From: Opisthocomus hoazin
Lineage: Eukaryota; Chordata; Aves; Opisthocomiformes; Opisthocomidae
Assembly (NCBI RefSeq): GCF_030867145.1
Contig: NC_134439.1
Span: forward strand, 7,849,379-7,913,378
Direction of reading: 5' to 3'
Length of the DNA: 64,000 nt
Both the position numbers and the translations under genes were made by a program. Position 1 is the stretch's first letter. Each line of letters starts with the position of its first letter. Below are positions 32,393 through 44,924 of the stretch, piece after piece. The notes below the pieces were generated by a model. That model did no database searches and had not been told where the DNA came from. It worked only from the letters and a program-made list of their open reading frames with translations.

Positions 32393-33823
32393 ATATTTAG
32401 GTTTTCTTTTCAACAGTAGCGGACAATTGATTTGACCTCGAGACTCAGCTCCAGGTAGTGATTTAGACACTTGCCATTTTCAGGCAATCACCATCTCCTC
32501 GGTGCAGAGGAGGATCTGCTGCAGGCACCGCTGGGCTTGAAAGAAGCTAATGCTCCCCTCACTGTCCTCCTTCCCGCAGTTCCAGGCAGATTCACTGTCT
32601 AGACTCATCATCCGGGCAGTGGGCACCTTCTTGCTGTGCCCAGAGTCCAAGCTCTCACCTCTTCCTTTCTGACCCCCGCAAGCTGAGCAGGTTAACGCAG
32701 AACCTCTGTCTGCACTTCTCAGTGACCACCCACCTTCCCATCCCTCTCAGGCACAGGACATCTCGTTTCTTCACGTGCCTCATTCTCTTTTCCTCCTTCT
32801 GATTCTCTTCTCTTCTGTCTCTGCTTCTCACACAGCCCAATCTGATTCAGACTGAGTTCTGCCTGTCACTCCAGAAGGCTTCACTGCTAACACACACACA
32901 CTTGTAGTCCCTCAGAAAGGACAGCTCAGCTAAAACTTCTTTGTAGCCACCAGGGTTGGTTTTGACAGCTTCCAACACAGCTGCTCTCCAAGGCCAGCTC
33001 TCTGCTCCACCAAATGGGCTTAGCATGACACTGTGCGCAGAGCGAGAAGCTCATTAGTAGAAATGAAGAACAGTTTTCTGTCAGGGGATTGAGGCGCAGG
33101 GATTCCCTGCGACAAGACAACGGTGATTCCCCTGAGGTGGAAGAGAGACAGGAAAAGCAATGCAACAGCTTGGGGCATGCATGGGTGGGAATCCGGCTGA
33201 ACAGGACATTTTCCCCAGACTCTGGCTGACGGGTCTTTTTCACAGGCTGAGCGTTTGGCTGATGTCCAGGTGCACGCCGAGTAAGAGGTTATCCTTCCTC
33301 AGGCTGTGCTGGCTAGGACGTGAAGCCACAAGAGCAGTCATGTCTCACAACAAGGGCTCCCTTCTGCAACAGTGTGCTTCACAAGAGGCTGAGGGAAGAA
33401 TACAAGCATGACAAGCCAGTCGCATACACCTTTTGAAGTCTCCTTCCCCTGCTGCACTTAGTTTCATCTCAGGGGGTTGGATGGAGCCTGGTGGGCTTCA
33501 TGTGGCATCCCACAATAGCTCTCCCACAAGTCCAGGCACTGCGTGAACCTGACGGTTTCGTTGGACTGCTTTGGTCTTTTCCCTAGACCTTGGGTCTCAT
33601 CACAGACAGCAAAGTCGCACCAGCTTGCTGTTAATGAAAATGTTGTCTTTGCTGCACAGGCTGTGGAGCCAGAGATCCAGCCTCACCACAACCGCAACAC
33701 GCTGCTGTTGGACAAGCTGAGGTCCACAACAAACAGTGCTGGGGAGGGAAACACTCCACAGGGAACAATCACGCACACACACCCTCTTTCTGAGTGATGC
33801 TGCATGCGGTGGGTAACCATGTG

Positions 33824-34115
33824 GCCTCAGTGGAGGGACAGCTGGTGCCGTCCTGCAGCTTGGCATCCCACACATGGCAAAGCATCTGGCAGTTCTCCAC
33901 AGACAGCACAGAGGTTCTCACCACTTTCAATCACACAACATCTGGATCTTTCCATGCACTGCAGCATCTGGGAAGCCTGCGTCAGCACCTCCTCTTGCTC
34001 CCATGCTTGTTGGTAGCCTTCTATGAGGTGCTGCGTCAGTTTGCCAGGATTGCTAGCCTGTTCAAGTTTGAAATCCCCGGCAAGTTCCCCCAGCACAGTG
34101 AGGGCATCAATGCCA
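33824..34115 (-). pseudogene. TCR V segment relic in array unit 1
   Basis: The minus strand aligns with the V pseudogene at 14447-14739 and its recombination signal: GTGTGGGATGC is identical, CTCTGTGCTGTCTGTGGAGA matches CTCTGCACTGTTTGCAGAGG, and the conceptual AWEQ, then LTQASQMLQ, matches FWYQQ and TQSLQMLL. After the V end, GGCCACATGGT matches GCCCACACTGGT (heptamer region). The canonical cysteines are lost or out of frame; the copy is much decayed. It is on the strand opposite to the keratin genes. Length matches a V exon. Confidence 0.65.
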
Positions 34116-34239
34116 GGGCAAAGCCCATAGCCTTTGGTTCTGTTAACGTATTCCCGAGCTCAGCCAAATAAAGTGATAAGCAGTGCCGCAAGCACACGCC
34201 CTGACCTGCACAGAAGCCTGACAATTAGTAACCACCACA

Positions 34240-34760
34240 GCTAAAGCATGCCCAACTCAAGATCGTGGGTCAAGATAAGGGCAGGCTAGTGAAGACAAGC
34301 AAAGGTTGCACACAGAAGCAAAGCAAAACGATTCATTCTGAACTTCCCAGCAGCAGGCTGTGTCCAGCCACTCCAGGGAAGCAGGGCCAGAGTCTGTGCA
34401 GTGCTTGCTTCGGAAGACAAGCACCTTAATAACAAATGCCCCCCCCCAGTCCTCCTCCTTTCCCTTGTGCTTTATTGCTGAGCGTGATGTCATATGGTAC
34501 GGAATACCCTTTTGGTCATTCGGGGTCAGTGGTCCCGGCTATGCACCCTCCCAACGTCTTGCCCACCTTCTGCCTACTGACCTCTGGGAGAGGCAGTTGG
34601 AGAGAGACAGCCTTGCTGCTGGGCAGCACTGCTCAGCGCTTGTCAAAACCTTAGTGTGTTATCAGCACTGTTGTAGCTACCAATACGAGGCACAGCATTC
34701 GGAGGGCTCATGTGGGGAAAGTTAACTCCACCCCAGAGAGACCCAGGACCTGTGTGCTCA
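34240..34760 (-). mobile_element. ERVL-type LTR relic in array unit 1
   Basis: The minus strand follows the LTR at 26818-27397: GGAGTTAACTTTCC, then GTGCTGATAACACACTAAGG, GCTGAGCAGTGCT, GCAATAAAGCACAAGGGAAA, CTGCTTCCCTGGAGTGGCTG, TTGCTTTGCTTCTG and TTATCTTGACCCACGATCTT. Internal deletions and the lack of clean ends mark it as old. It predates the array expansion because every unit has it at the same place. Confidence 0.7.
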
Positions 34761-36194
34761 CGAGTGAGTGATCGTTTGTGTTTGTGCAGGCGCACTGTGT
34801 GTGTTTTCACCTATACATCTGTGTAAGCTGTGCGCACACATCTACGTAAACACGCTTGTAACAATACAGACTTCTTTGTCCAAACAGCCATGCGTGTACG
34901 TGCACCCTTTCTGTGTACATGGGAGCACGTTTTCACAGGAATCTGTGTGTATGTGGCTGTGAAATTCCTTCTACTTGCTTGTGAGGCCAATAGGTGAGAT
35001 CACAAGGAAAACAAGGGGTCCAGCTGAAACCTTCAGAGCCTGCTGCTCTCTAGAGCTCATGAGCAGAGCAGTAGCGAGTGCCACGGGCAGCACATTCCCT
35101 CGTGATGAGGGACACACAAGAACACACAAATACGCCCGATCATGCCGATCTGCATGGAGTCATACACAAATTTGTGCACCCACATGCATTCACAGAGATC
35201 CACACGCACAAAGGTCCACACAAGCAAGCACACATGCATCCACACAAGTTAACTGTGGACACCACCATGCAGCTGCAGGTTGCATTCCATTTCCTTACGT
35301 CACTTCATCCAATTCCATTTCCTTCCATCAACAGCAACCTGATACTCTGTGTACCTCATGAATACACCAGGGAAGAGTCTCCCTGCTATGACCTGAACAC
35401 GCCGTCATGAGGGTCACGCAAGTACAGACTGACACACATGTGCTTCTGTACACCTGCATGGAATAATGCAAAACTTTGCATGCTCACACAAAGCCAACAT
35501 AAAGCGAAGCACAAACAAAACCATGTAAAACCAGGAAAATATCAGTAAGCATGGACTCCGCTGAGGAGATGCTGGGGACAACACTGACAGAACTGGACTC
35601 CAGTGGAACCTGGGAAAAAAACAGGCCCCAGACATGCTCCTGGTGACCCACAGGGAGGGAATGAGGCAAATGAGCCCAGCAAAATGTTCCCAACAGTATT
35701 GTTAGTGTTGCAGTAAGGTCCAACACTCCCAGCAGAAGCCCACCTGCGTGCAACGAGCGACCATCAGAGAGAGGTGGGAGGAGCAAGAGAAGAGGATGCG
35801 GCATGTCCTCTCACATGGGAATCCTTGCAGATGCGGACAAGAAGCAGGAGAGCGGTGCCCGTTTCCTGACAGCTTTGCCACAAAAAAGCCCACTGGAGTG
35901 ACCCAGGTGCACATCACCTGCCTGCACGGGATGCCACCAGCACTTGAGCTGAGTCTTGTGCCTGCGATGACGTCTTTCTGCCCCGGAAATCCAAGGGACT
36001 CTCCTCACGGCACTTACAGAAGCCTTGCTAAAGGAAAGCAGGTGGCATAAGCCAGGAAATGAAAAGGCAGCAGTGCAGGAAACCAGGACATGTCCTGTAC
36101 CATTAGCTGAGATGCTTTGCATTTGACATGAATCTGTCAGAAAATTGTTACTTCCTCAAAGGGTGGCTCTGGGCCTGAGGCAGTGCAGGACTAC

Positions 36195-36261
36195 TACAAA
36201 AGGCAGCCCAACTCTCGACTCTCACATCCACTTCTCTCGCCTCCTTCTCGTTGGGAATCAG
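36195..36261 (+). promoter_or_regulatory. Keratin gene 2 core promoter and exon 1
   Basis: TACAAAAGG at 36195-36203; exon 1 ends at 36261 before GTGAGT. Identical layout to gene 1, with CTCGACTCTCACATCC where genes 1, 3 and 4 have CTCGGCTCTCACATCC. Confidence 0.75.
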
Positions 36262-36563
36262 GTGAGTGTCAAGCCTCTGCTCCTCCTCCTCCTCCAAGAT
36301 GAGGTCTTTCGCTGATGTCTGTCTCAACTGACAGGTGCTGTCAGTTGGGCCTGGAGCTGTTTCTCATGGGAGAGGGAAGGGCAGAGAAGTTCTTCCACTT
36401 GTAGAGCCTGGGACTAAGTTGAGGTGTCTTTCAACTGGACAGCCTGTGCTGGGCCTGTAGGGGCCTGGGCTTCCCCATGGTTGGGCGCAGTGCTGCTGCT
36501 CATGCGCCTCTGTGTTCTGCTTCCCTCTGCCCTCTCTCGCAGGTGCCCCTCCAGCCCCGAGAC

Positions 36564-36869
36564 ATGTCCTGCTACGATCAGTGCCAGCCCTGCCGGCCCT
36601 GCGGCCCGACCCCGCTGGCCAACAGCTGCAATGAGCCCTGCGTCAGGCAGTGCCAGAGCTCCACCATTGTCATCCAGCCCTCCCCCGTGGTGGTGACCCT
36701 GCCCGGACCCATCCTCAGCTCCTACCCACAGAGCACCGTTGTGGGATCCTCCACCTCTGCCGCTGTTGGCAGCATCCTCAGCTGTGACGGAGTGCCAATC
36801 TCCTCCGGAGGCTTTGATCTCTCCTGCATTACCAGCCGCTACTGTGGCAGCAGATGTCGACCCTGCTAA
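36564..36869 (+). CDS. Feather beta-keratin, cysteine-rich, array copy 2
   Basis: A 101-aa structural keratin, differing from copy 1 only at residue 32 (Ser instead of Asn, CQSSTI), which alters an N-S-T sequon-like triplet of no likely relevance in a cytoplasmic protein. All 12 cysteines are kept. Acceptor AG at 36541-36542; ATTAAA at 37163-37168, 294 nt after the stop as in every copy. The intron carries the shorter variant (CTGTCAGTTGGG) shared with copies 3 and 4. Intact. Confidence 0.94.
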   Translation: MSCYDQCQPCRPCGPTPLANSCNEPCVRQCQSSTIVIQPSPVVVTLPGPILSSYPQSTVVGSSTSAAVGSILSCDGVPISSGGFDLSCITSRYCGSRCRPC

Positions 36870-38404
36870 AGCTGCTGGCAGCTTCCTCGGGCAAGAACCT
36901 CCAAGACCTCAGAACGTGGTGCTGGACGGAAGATAGAGCTTTGGGGCATTGCATTTAGAGCTTTGGGCCATTGTTTCCTTCTTCCACTCTCCTCTCTATC
37001 CTTCCTTTGCTGTCGCTGTCTCCCAATGCCAGCCTGGTGGGGACGTGTTGTCTTCCGTCCCTCTGCAGGGCAGGCAGACCGACACGCTGCTGGAGGTCTA
37101 CCGCATCTCACTGGCTGCCCCTAATGCTCCCTGTGAGCGACCTCCTCTTCTTTTTCAGACTCATTAAAGTTGTGTTGCATCGAAATCCGGGCCTCCGAGT
37201 CCTCCTTTCTTCTGAGGCAAGTCTTCCAGTCTGCTCAGGAAAGAAGGTGGCTTTTTGGAGGGGATTAGGTTGTGCGCAAAAGAAGACCCTTCCTCAGTCC
37301 CAGGGGAAAGAGAGGGGAGGACTCAGTGCACTGGGTTGCCTGCTGTGCAATGTCCCTTGGAGCTGAGGAAGACATGCCTGGCTACTCCACAGGCATCAGG
37401 CAACAGTCAGCCTTGCTGCATGTGTTCCCAGATGGGCCTGGAGCACAGCGCCCTGGAGAAAGTTCTGTCAGTGGGGAGCCCAGAAAAATGCTGTCCTTGA
37501 GTGAGGAGTCCATGGTGGCAGGAGGCCAAGGGATGAGGTCAGCAGCCCCTCTGTCTCTTGGGGACGGGTCGTCCTCTAGGCCTGGATGGAGCTGTGCTGG
37601 GGGAGGAGGCTCAAGTGGAGAATGGCTCCAAAGGGTGGCAGCAGTGGGCATCTAGAGACAATAATACCTGGCGACAGCACACAGCCTCATCTCCCCCTTG
37701 CCATCCTTTCCATTGCCTCATCTCGGGTCCACGGCCAGCGCACACAATCACAGGCACATGAGATAGGTACCTCATACTGTCCTGGAGCACCTGGCAGGGC
37801 CCAGCTGCTGTTGAGATAGTCAGGGCTGAGGCAATGCACCAGTTAGTATCGATATCAGCCACACACTGGAGGCACCACTCCCTGTGAATCTAACTGCCCC
37901 ATGGCCACTGCAGCTCCAAGAGAGCACCCAGTGTTCACAGACCCATGGCTGCTCTCTGGTCCTTTGTGTCCTCCAAGCCTGGGGCAGCTTTCCTGGGCTT
38001 CCGAGGTTGCAACACTGCCAGGCTCCAGCTGCGCTCCCAAAAACTCTGCGCAACAGCCGTCACCCCTCCATTCCCACTGGGCTACTCTCACGACAGTGGG
38101 ACAGTTTCTGTGCATATTTAGGTTTTCTTTTCAACAGTACCGGACAATTGATTTGACCTCGAGACTCAGCTCCAGGTAGTGATTTAGACACTTGCCATTT
38201 TCAGGCAATCACCATCTCCTCGGTGCGGAGGAGGATCTGCTGCAGGCACCGCTGGGCTTGAAAGAAGCTAATGCTCCCCTCACTGTCCTCCTTCCCGCAG
38301 TTCCAGGCAGATTCACTGTCTAGACTCATCATCCGGGCAGTGGGCACCTTCTTGCTGTGCCCAGAGTCCAAGCTCTCACCTCTTCCTTTCTGACCCCCGC
38401 AAGC

Positions 38405-39205
38405 AGTGGCACTGGATGAGTCACCAGTGCGCTGTCATCCAAGAGATGACGCATACCTACAGGATTTGCAGAAAAATAACGGAGGGTAGATCAGTGCCAC
38501 CAAGGTAGGAACCTCTGCCCACAAGAAGCTTTGCTAGCCAAAGTTCTAGGACGGGTGGAAGGAAGGCGCGGCCCCTGAGGGTGTCCTCAGGGATCCAGCA
38601 GCCATTCAAGATGATGGAAGAACGAATGTCACATTCTCAGAGAGGCTCCTTGGGTGCCTCACTGCGCTGGAGGTGTCCTGGTGCCAGCAGATGAGGACCA
38701 GGCACTACAGACTCCTCTTCTCTGGAGGCTCTGGGCAATGGCAAAGCAGGCAGCTGGGGCAAAGCACAGCTCCCCTCTAGGGGCACCCTGGCAGGAGGTG
38801 GCAGGCGTTCTTGCACACTGGGATCCACACTGAGCTGAGGTGCATGCTGAGACCAACGGTCCTGTTTGTGTGTGAGAAAGTCTGAACACCACCTCCCAGA
38901 CCCCCCAGCAGAGCTTCTGGAAATGGCTCAGTGGGGAAGCGGAAGGAAGAAGTGAGCAGGAGAAGGCATTTGCTCTTCTCTTGCCTGAAACACTCCCTCT
39001 CAGGTTCTGCCTGCTGTGGCAGTGAGTAGTTTTTATCCCTCAGTCAAGAGCCCAAGGAACCTCTTCACAGAGGACACCCTGCAGATGATGCTACAGATGG
39101 CCATGCGGAAGAATCATCCCCTGAGCTCTCCACACACACAACCTACATCCAGCTTTCCAGCTGTAAGTGTAGAGGAGGAAGCCGAGAAGATGTGAGCATG
39201 TTAGC
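38405..39205. repeat. Short-form-only segment, unit 2 (801 bp)
   Basis: Flanked by AGC at 38402-38404 and 39203-39205. In long units the flanks join at a single AGC (GCAAGCTGAGCAGG), as expected for microhomology-mediated deletion from the long form. Minus-strand open frames near 38637-38892 show no recognised domain. No older copy is available to prove polarity. Confidence 0.8.
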
Positions 39206-40345
39206 TGAGCAGGTTAACGCAGAACCTCTGTCTGCACTTCTCAGTGACCACCCACCTTCCCATCCCTCTCAGGCACAGGACATCTCGTTTCTTCACGTGC
39301 CTCATTCTCTTTTCCTCCTTCTGATTCTCTTCTCTTCTGTCTCTGCTTCTCACACAGCCCAATCTGATTCAGACTGAGCTCTGCCTGTCACTCCAGAAGG
39401 CTTCACTGCTAACACACACACACTTGTAGTCCCTCAGAAAGGACAGCTCAGCTAAAACTTCTTTGTAGCCACCAGGGTTGGTTTTGACAGCTTCCAACAC
39501 AGCTGCTCTCCAAGGCCAGCTCTCTGCTCCACCAAATGGGCTTAGCATGACACTGTGCGCAGAGCGAGAAGCTCATTAGTAGAAATGAAGAACAGTTTTC
39601 TGTCAGGAGATTGAGGCGCAGGGATTCCCTGCGACAAGACAACGGTGATTCCCCTGAGGTGGAAGAGAGACAGGAAAAGCAATGCAACAGCTTGGGGCAT
39701 GCATGGGTGGGAATCCGGCTGAACAGGACATTTTCCCCAGACTCTGGCTGACGGGTCTTTTTCACAGGCTGAGCGTTTGGCTGATGTCCAGGTGCACGCC
39801 GAGTAAGAGGTTATCCTTCCTCAGGCTGTGCTGGCTAGGACGTGAAGCCACAAGAGCAGTCATGTCTCACAACAAGGGCTCCCTTCTGCAACAGTGTGCT
39901 TCACAAGAGGCTGAGGGAAGAATACAAGCATGACAAGCCAGTCGCATACACCTTTTGAAGTCTCCTTCCCCTGCTGCACTTAGTTTCATCTCAGGGGGTT
40001 GGATGGAGCCTGGTGGGCTTCATGTGGCATCCCACAATAGCTCTCCCACAAGTCCAGGCACTGCGTGAACCTGACGGTTTCGTTGGACTGCTTTGGTCTT
40101 TTCCCTAGACCTTGGGTCTCATCACAGACAGCAAAGTCGCACCAGCTTGCTGTTAATGAAAATGTTGTCTTTGCTGCACAGGCTGTGGAGCCAGAGATCC
40201 AGCCTCACCACAACCGCAACACGCTGCTGTTGGACAAGCTGAGGTCCACAACAAACAGTGCTGGGGAGGGAAACACTCCACAGGGAACAATCACGCACAC
40301 ACACCCTCTTTCTGAGTGATGCTGCATGCGGTGGGTAACCATGTG

Positions 40346-40637
40346 GCCTCAGTGGAGGGACAGCTGGTGCCGTCCTGCAGCTTGGCATCCCACACATGGC
40401 AAAGCATCTGGCAGTTCTCCACAGACAGCACAGAGGTTCTCACCACTTTCAATCACACAACATCTGGATCTTTCCATGCACTGCAGCATCTGGGAAGCCT
40501 GCGTCAGCACCTCCTCTTGCTCCCATGCTTGTTGGTAGCCTTCTATGAGGTGCTGCGTCAGTTTGCCAGGATTGCTAGCCTGTTCAAGTTTGAAATCCCC
40601 GGCAAGTTCCCCCAGCACAGTGAGGGCATCAATGCCA
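40346..40637 (-). pseudogene. TCR V segment relic in array unit 2
   Basis: Same decayed V segment as in unit 1, with the ACATCTGG variant shared by units 1-3. Non-functional: canonical cysteines absent and heptamer region reduced to CACATG. Confidence 0.62.
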
Positions 40638-40761
40638 GGGCAAAGCCCATAGCCTTTGGTTCTGTTAACGTATTCCCGAGCTCAGCCAAATAAAGTGATA
40701 AGCAGTGCCGCAAGCACACGCCCTGACCTGCACAGAAGCCTGACAATTAGTAACCACCACA

Positions 40762-41282
40762 GCTAAAGCATGCCCAACTCAAGATCGTGGGTCAAGATAA
40801 GGGCAGGCTAGTGAAGACAAGCAAAGGTTGCACACAGAAGCAAAGCAAAACGATTCATTCTGAACTTCCCAGCAGCAGGCTGTGTCCAGCCACTCCAGGG
40901 AAGCAGGGCCAGAGTCTGTGCAGTGCTTGCTTCGGAAGACAAGCACCTTAATAACAAATGCCCCCCCCCAGTCCTCCTCCTTTCCCTTGTGCTTTATTGC
41001 TGAGCGTGATGTCATATGGTACGGAATACCCTTTTGGTCATTCGGGGTCAGTGGTCCCGGCTATGCACCCTCCCAACGTCTTGCCCACCTTCTGCCTACT
41101 GACCTCTGGGAGAGGCAGTTGGAGAGAGACAGCCTTGCTGCTGGGCAGCACTGCTCAGCGCTTGTCAAAACCTTAGTGTGTTATCAGCACTGTTGTAGCT
41201 ACCAATACGAGGCACAGCATTCGGAGGGCTCATGTGGGGAAAGTTAACTCCACCCCAGAGAGACCCAGGACCTGTGTGCTCA
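40762..41282 (-). mobile_element. ERVL-type LTR relic in array unit 2
   Basis: Co-linear with the relic in unit 1, including the C-rich run (ATGCCCCCCCC). Confidence 0.68.
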
Positions 41283-42714
41283 CGAGTGAGTGATCGTTTG
41301 TGTTTGTGCAGGCGCACTGTGTGTGTTTTCACCTATACATCTGTGTAAGCTGTGCGCACACATCTACGTAAACACGCTTGTAACAATACAGACTTCTTTG
41401 TCCAAACAGCCATGCGTGTACGTGCACCCTTTCTGTGTACATGGGAGCACGTTTTCACAGGAATCTGTGTGTATGTGGTTGTGAAATTCCTTCTACTTGC
41501 TTGTGAGGCCAATAGGTGAGATCACAAGGAAAACAAGGGGTCCAGCTGAAACCTTCAGAGCCTGCTGCTCTCTAGAGCTCATGAGCAGAGCAGTAGCGAG
41601 TGCCACGGGCAGCACATTCCCTCGTGATGAGGGACACACAAGAACACACAAATACGCCCGATCATGCCGATCTCCGTGGAGTCATACACAAATTTGTGCA
41701 CCCACATGCATTCACAGAGATCCACACGCACAAAGGTCCACACAAGCAAGCACACATGCATCCACACAAGTTAACTGTGGACACCACCATGCAGCTGCAG
41801 GTTGCATTCCATTTCCTTACGTCACTCCATCCCATTCCATTTCCTTCCATCAACAGCAACCTGATACTCTGTGTACCTCATGAACACACCAGGGAAGAGT
41901 CTCCCTGCTATGACCTGAACACGCCCTCATGAGGGTCACGCAAGTACAGACTGACACACATGTGCTTCTGTACACCTGCATGGAATAATGCAAAACTTTG
42001 CATGCTCACACAAAGCCAACATAAAGCGAAGCACAAACAAAACCATAAAACCGGGAAAATATCAGTAAGCATGGACTCCGCTGAGGAGATGCTGGGGACA
42101 ACACTGACAGAACTGGACTCCAGTGGAACCTGGGAAAAAAACAGGCCCCAGACATGCTCCTGGTGACCCACAGGGAGGGAGTGAGGCAAATGAGCCCAGC
42201 AAAATGTTCCCAACAGTATTGTTAGAGTTGCAGTAAGGTCCAACACTCCCAGCAGAAGCCCACCTGCGTGCAACGAGCGACCATCAGAGAGAGATGGGAG
42301 GAGCAAGAGAAGAGGATGCGGCATGTCCTCTCACATGGGAATCCTTGCAGATGCGGACAAGAAGCAGGAGAGCGGTGCCCGTTTCCTGACAGCTTTGCCA
42401 CAAAAAAGCCCACTGGAGTGACCCAGGTGCACATCACCTGCCTGCACGGGATGCCACCAGCACTTGAGCTGAGTCTTGTGCCTGCGATGACGTCTTTCTG
42501 CCCCGGAAATCCAAGGGACTCTCCTCACGGCACTTACAGAAGCCTTGCTAAAGGAAAGCAGGTGGCATAAGCCAGGAAATGAAAAGGCAGCAGTGCAGGA
42601 AACCAGGACATGTCCTGTACCATTAGCTGAGATGCTTTGCATTTGACATGAATCTGTCAGAAAATTGTTACTTCCTCAAAGGGTGGCTCTGGGCCTGAGG
42701 CAGTGCAGGACTAC

Positions 42715-42781
42715 TACAAAAGGCAGCCCAACTCTCGGCTCTCACATCCACTTCTCTCGCCTCCTTCTCGTTGGGAATCAG
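42715..42781 (+). promoter_or_regulatory. Keratin gene 3 core promoter and exon 1
   Basis: TACAAAAGG at 42715-42723; exon 1 ends at 42781 before GTGAGT. Confidence 0.75.
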
Positions 42782-43083
42782 GTGAGTGTCAAGCCTCTGC
42801 TCCTCCTCCTCCTCCAAGATCAGGTCTTTTGCTGATGTCTGTCTCAACTGACAGGTGCTGTCAGTTGGGCCTGGAGCTGTTTCTCATGGGAGAGGGAAGG
42901 GCAGAGAAGTTCTTCCACTTGTAGAGCCTGGGACTAAGTTGAGGTGTCTTTCAACTGGACAGCCTGTGCTGGGCCTGTAGGGGCCTGGGCTTCCCCATGG
43001 TTGGGCGCAGTGCTGCTGCTCATGCGCCTCTGTGTTCTGCTTCCCTCTGCCCTCTCTCGCAGGTGCCCCTCCAGCCCCGAGAC

Positions 43084-43389
43084 ATGTCCTGCTACGATCA
43101 GTGCCAGCCCTGCCGGCCCTGCGGCCCGACCCCGCTGGCCAACAGCTGCAATGAGCCCTGCGTCAGGCAGTGCCAGAGCTCCACCATTGTCATCCAGCCC
43201 TCCCCCGTGGTGGTGACCCTGCCCGGACCCATCCTCAGCTCCTACCCACAGAGCACCGTTGTGGGATCCTCCACCTCCGCCGCTGTTGGCAGCATCCTCA
43301 GCTGTGACGGAGTGCCCATCTCCTCCGGAGGCTTTGATCTCTCCTGCATTACCAGCCGCTACTGTGGCAGCAGATGTCGACCCTGCTAA
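43084..43389 (+). CDS. Feather beta-keratin, cysteine-rich, array copy 3
   Basis: A 101-aa feather keratin with the same protein sequence as copy 2 (Ser at residue 32). Acceptor AG at 43061-43062; short intron variant; ATTAAA at 43683-43688. Intact, with all cysteines and the beta-core present. Synonymous differences from copy 2 (for example at the GVPIS codons) show it is a separate locus and not a simple assembly repeat. Confidence 0.94.
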   Translation: MSCYDQCQPCRPCGPTPLANSCNEPCVRQCQSSTIVIQPSPVVVTLPGPILSSYPQSTVVGSSTSAAVGSILSCDGVPISSGGFDLSCITSRYCGSRCRPC

Positions 43390-44924
43390 AGCTGCTGGCA
43401 GCTTCCTCGGGCAAGAACCTCCAAGACCTCAGAACGTGGTGCTGGACGGAAGATAGAGCTTTGGGGCATTGCATTTAGAGCTTTGGGCCATTGTTTCCTT
43501 CTTCCACTCTCCTCTCTATCCTTCCTTTGCTGTCGCTGTCTCCCAATGCCAGCCTGGTGGGGACGTGTTGTCTTCCGTCCCTCTGCAGGGCAGGCAGACC
43601 GACACGCTGCTGGAGGTCTACCGCATCTCACTGGCTGCCCCTAATGCTCCCTGTGAGCGACCTCCTCTTCTTTTTCAGACTCATTAAAGTTGTGTTGCAT
43701 CGAAATCCGGGCCTCCGAGTCCTCCTTTCTTCTGAGGCAAGTCTTCCAGTCTGCTCAGGAAAGAAGGTGGCTTTTTGGAGGGGATTAGGTTGTGCGCAAA
43801 AGAAGACCCTTCCTCAATCCCAGGGGAAAGAGAGGGGAGGACTCAGTGCACTGGGTTGCCTGCTGTGCCCTGTCCCTTGGAGCTGAGGAAGACATGCCTG
43901 GCTACTCCACAGGCATCAGGCAACAGTCAGCCTTGCTGCATGTGTTCCCAGATGGGCCTGGAGCACAGCGCCCTGGAGAAAGTTCTGTCAGTGGGGAGCC
44001 CAGAAAAATGCTGTCCTTGAGTGAGGAGTCCATGGTGGCAGGAGGCCAAGGGATGAGGTCAGCAGCCCCTCTGTCTCTTGGGGACGGGTTGTCCTCTAGG
44101 CCTGGATGGAGCTGTGCTGGGGGAGGAGGCTCAAGTGGAGAATGGCTCCAAAGGGTGGCAGCAGTGGGCATCTAGAGACAATAATACCTGGCGACAGCCC
44201 ACAGCCTCATCTCCCCCTTGCCATCCTTTCCATTGCCTCATCTCGGGTCCACGGCCAGCGCACACAATCACAGGCACATGAGATAGGTACCTCATACTGT
44301 CCTGGAGCACCTGGCAGGGCCCAGCTGCTGTTGAGATAGTCAGGGCTGAGGCAATGCACCAGTTAGTATCGATATCAGCCACACACTGGAGGCACCACTC
44401 CCTGTGAATCTAACTGCCCCATGGCCACTGCAGCTCCAAGAGAGCACCCAGTGTTCACAGACCCATGGCTGCTCTCTGGTCCTTTGTGTCCTCCAAGCCT
44501 GGGGCAGCTTTCCTGGGCTTCCGAGGTTGCACCACTGCCAGGCTCCAGCTGCGCTCCCAAAAACTCTGCGCAACAGCCGTCACCCCTCCATTCCCACTGG
44601 GCTACTCTCACGACAGTGGGACAGTTTCTGTGCATATTTAGGTTTTCTTTTCAACAGTACCGGACAATTGATTTGACCTCAAGACTCAGCTCCAGGTAGT
44701 GATTTAGACACTTGCCATTTTCAGGCAATCACCATCTCCTCGGTGCAGAGGAGGATCTGCTGCAGGCACCGCTGGGCTTGAAAGAAGCTAATGCTCCCCT
44801 CACTGTCCTCCTTCCCGCAGTTCCAGGCAGATTCACTGTCTAGACTCATCATCCGGGCAGTGGGCACCTTCTTGCTGTGCCCAGAGTCCAAGCTCTCACC
44901 TCTTCCTTTCTGACCCCCGCAAGC

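Larger units (their letters stand above)
28965..36194 (+). repeat. Keratin array unit 1 (long form, about 7.2 kb)
   Basis: From TATA-like box to TATA-like box. Order: promoter/exon 1, coding exon, 3' UTR to about 29960; non-coding DNA; the long-form-only segment 30891-32392; a shared stretch 32393-33820 with no supported gene (a minus-strand open stretch near 32495-32680 and one at 32926-33243 have no recognised domain); a TCR V relic 33824-34115; an ERVL-type LTR relic about 34240-34760; a TG/CA-rich tract about 34770-35240; and the promoter-proximal region of the next gene. All units lie head to tail. Confidence 0.9.
36195..42714 (+). repeat. Keratin array unit 2 (short form, about 6.5 kb)
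   Basis: Same order as unit 1 but lacks the 1,502-bp segment and carries the 801-bp segment 38405-39205. TCR V relic at 40346-40637, LTR relic at 40762-41282, TG/CA-rich tract to about 41770. Nearly identical to unit 3. Confidence 0.9.

Noticed and set aside
32926-33243. 105-codon minus-strand open frame conserved in five units, and a ~60-codon open stretch near 32495-32680
   Set aside because: No start context, splice structure or recognised family; conservation only reflects recent duplication.
33794-34171. 125-codon plus-strand open frame repeated in all units
   Set aside because: It runs antisense to the TCR V relic, has no domain, and repetition among near-identical units is not evidence of selection.
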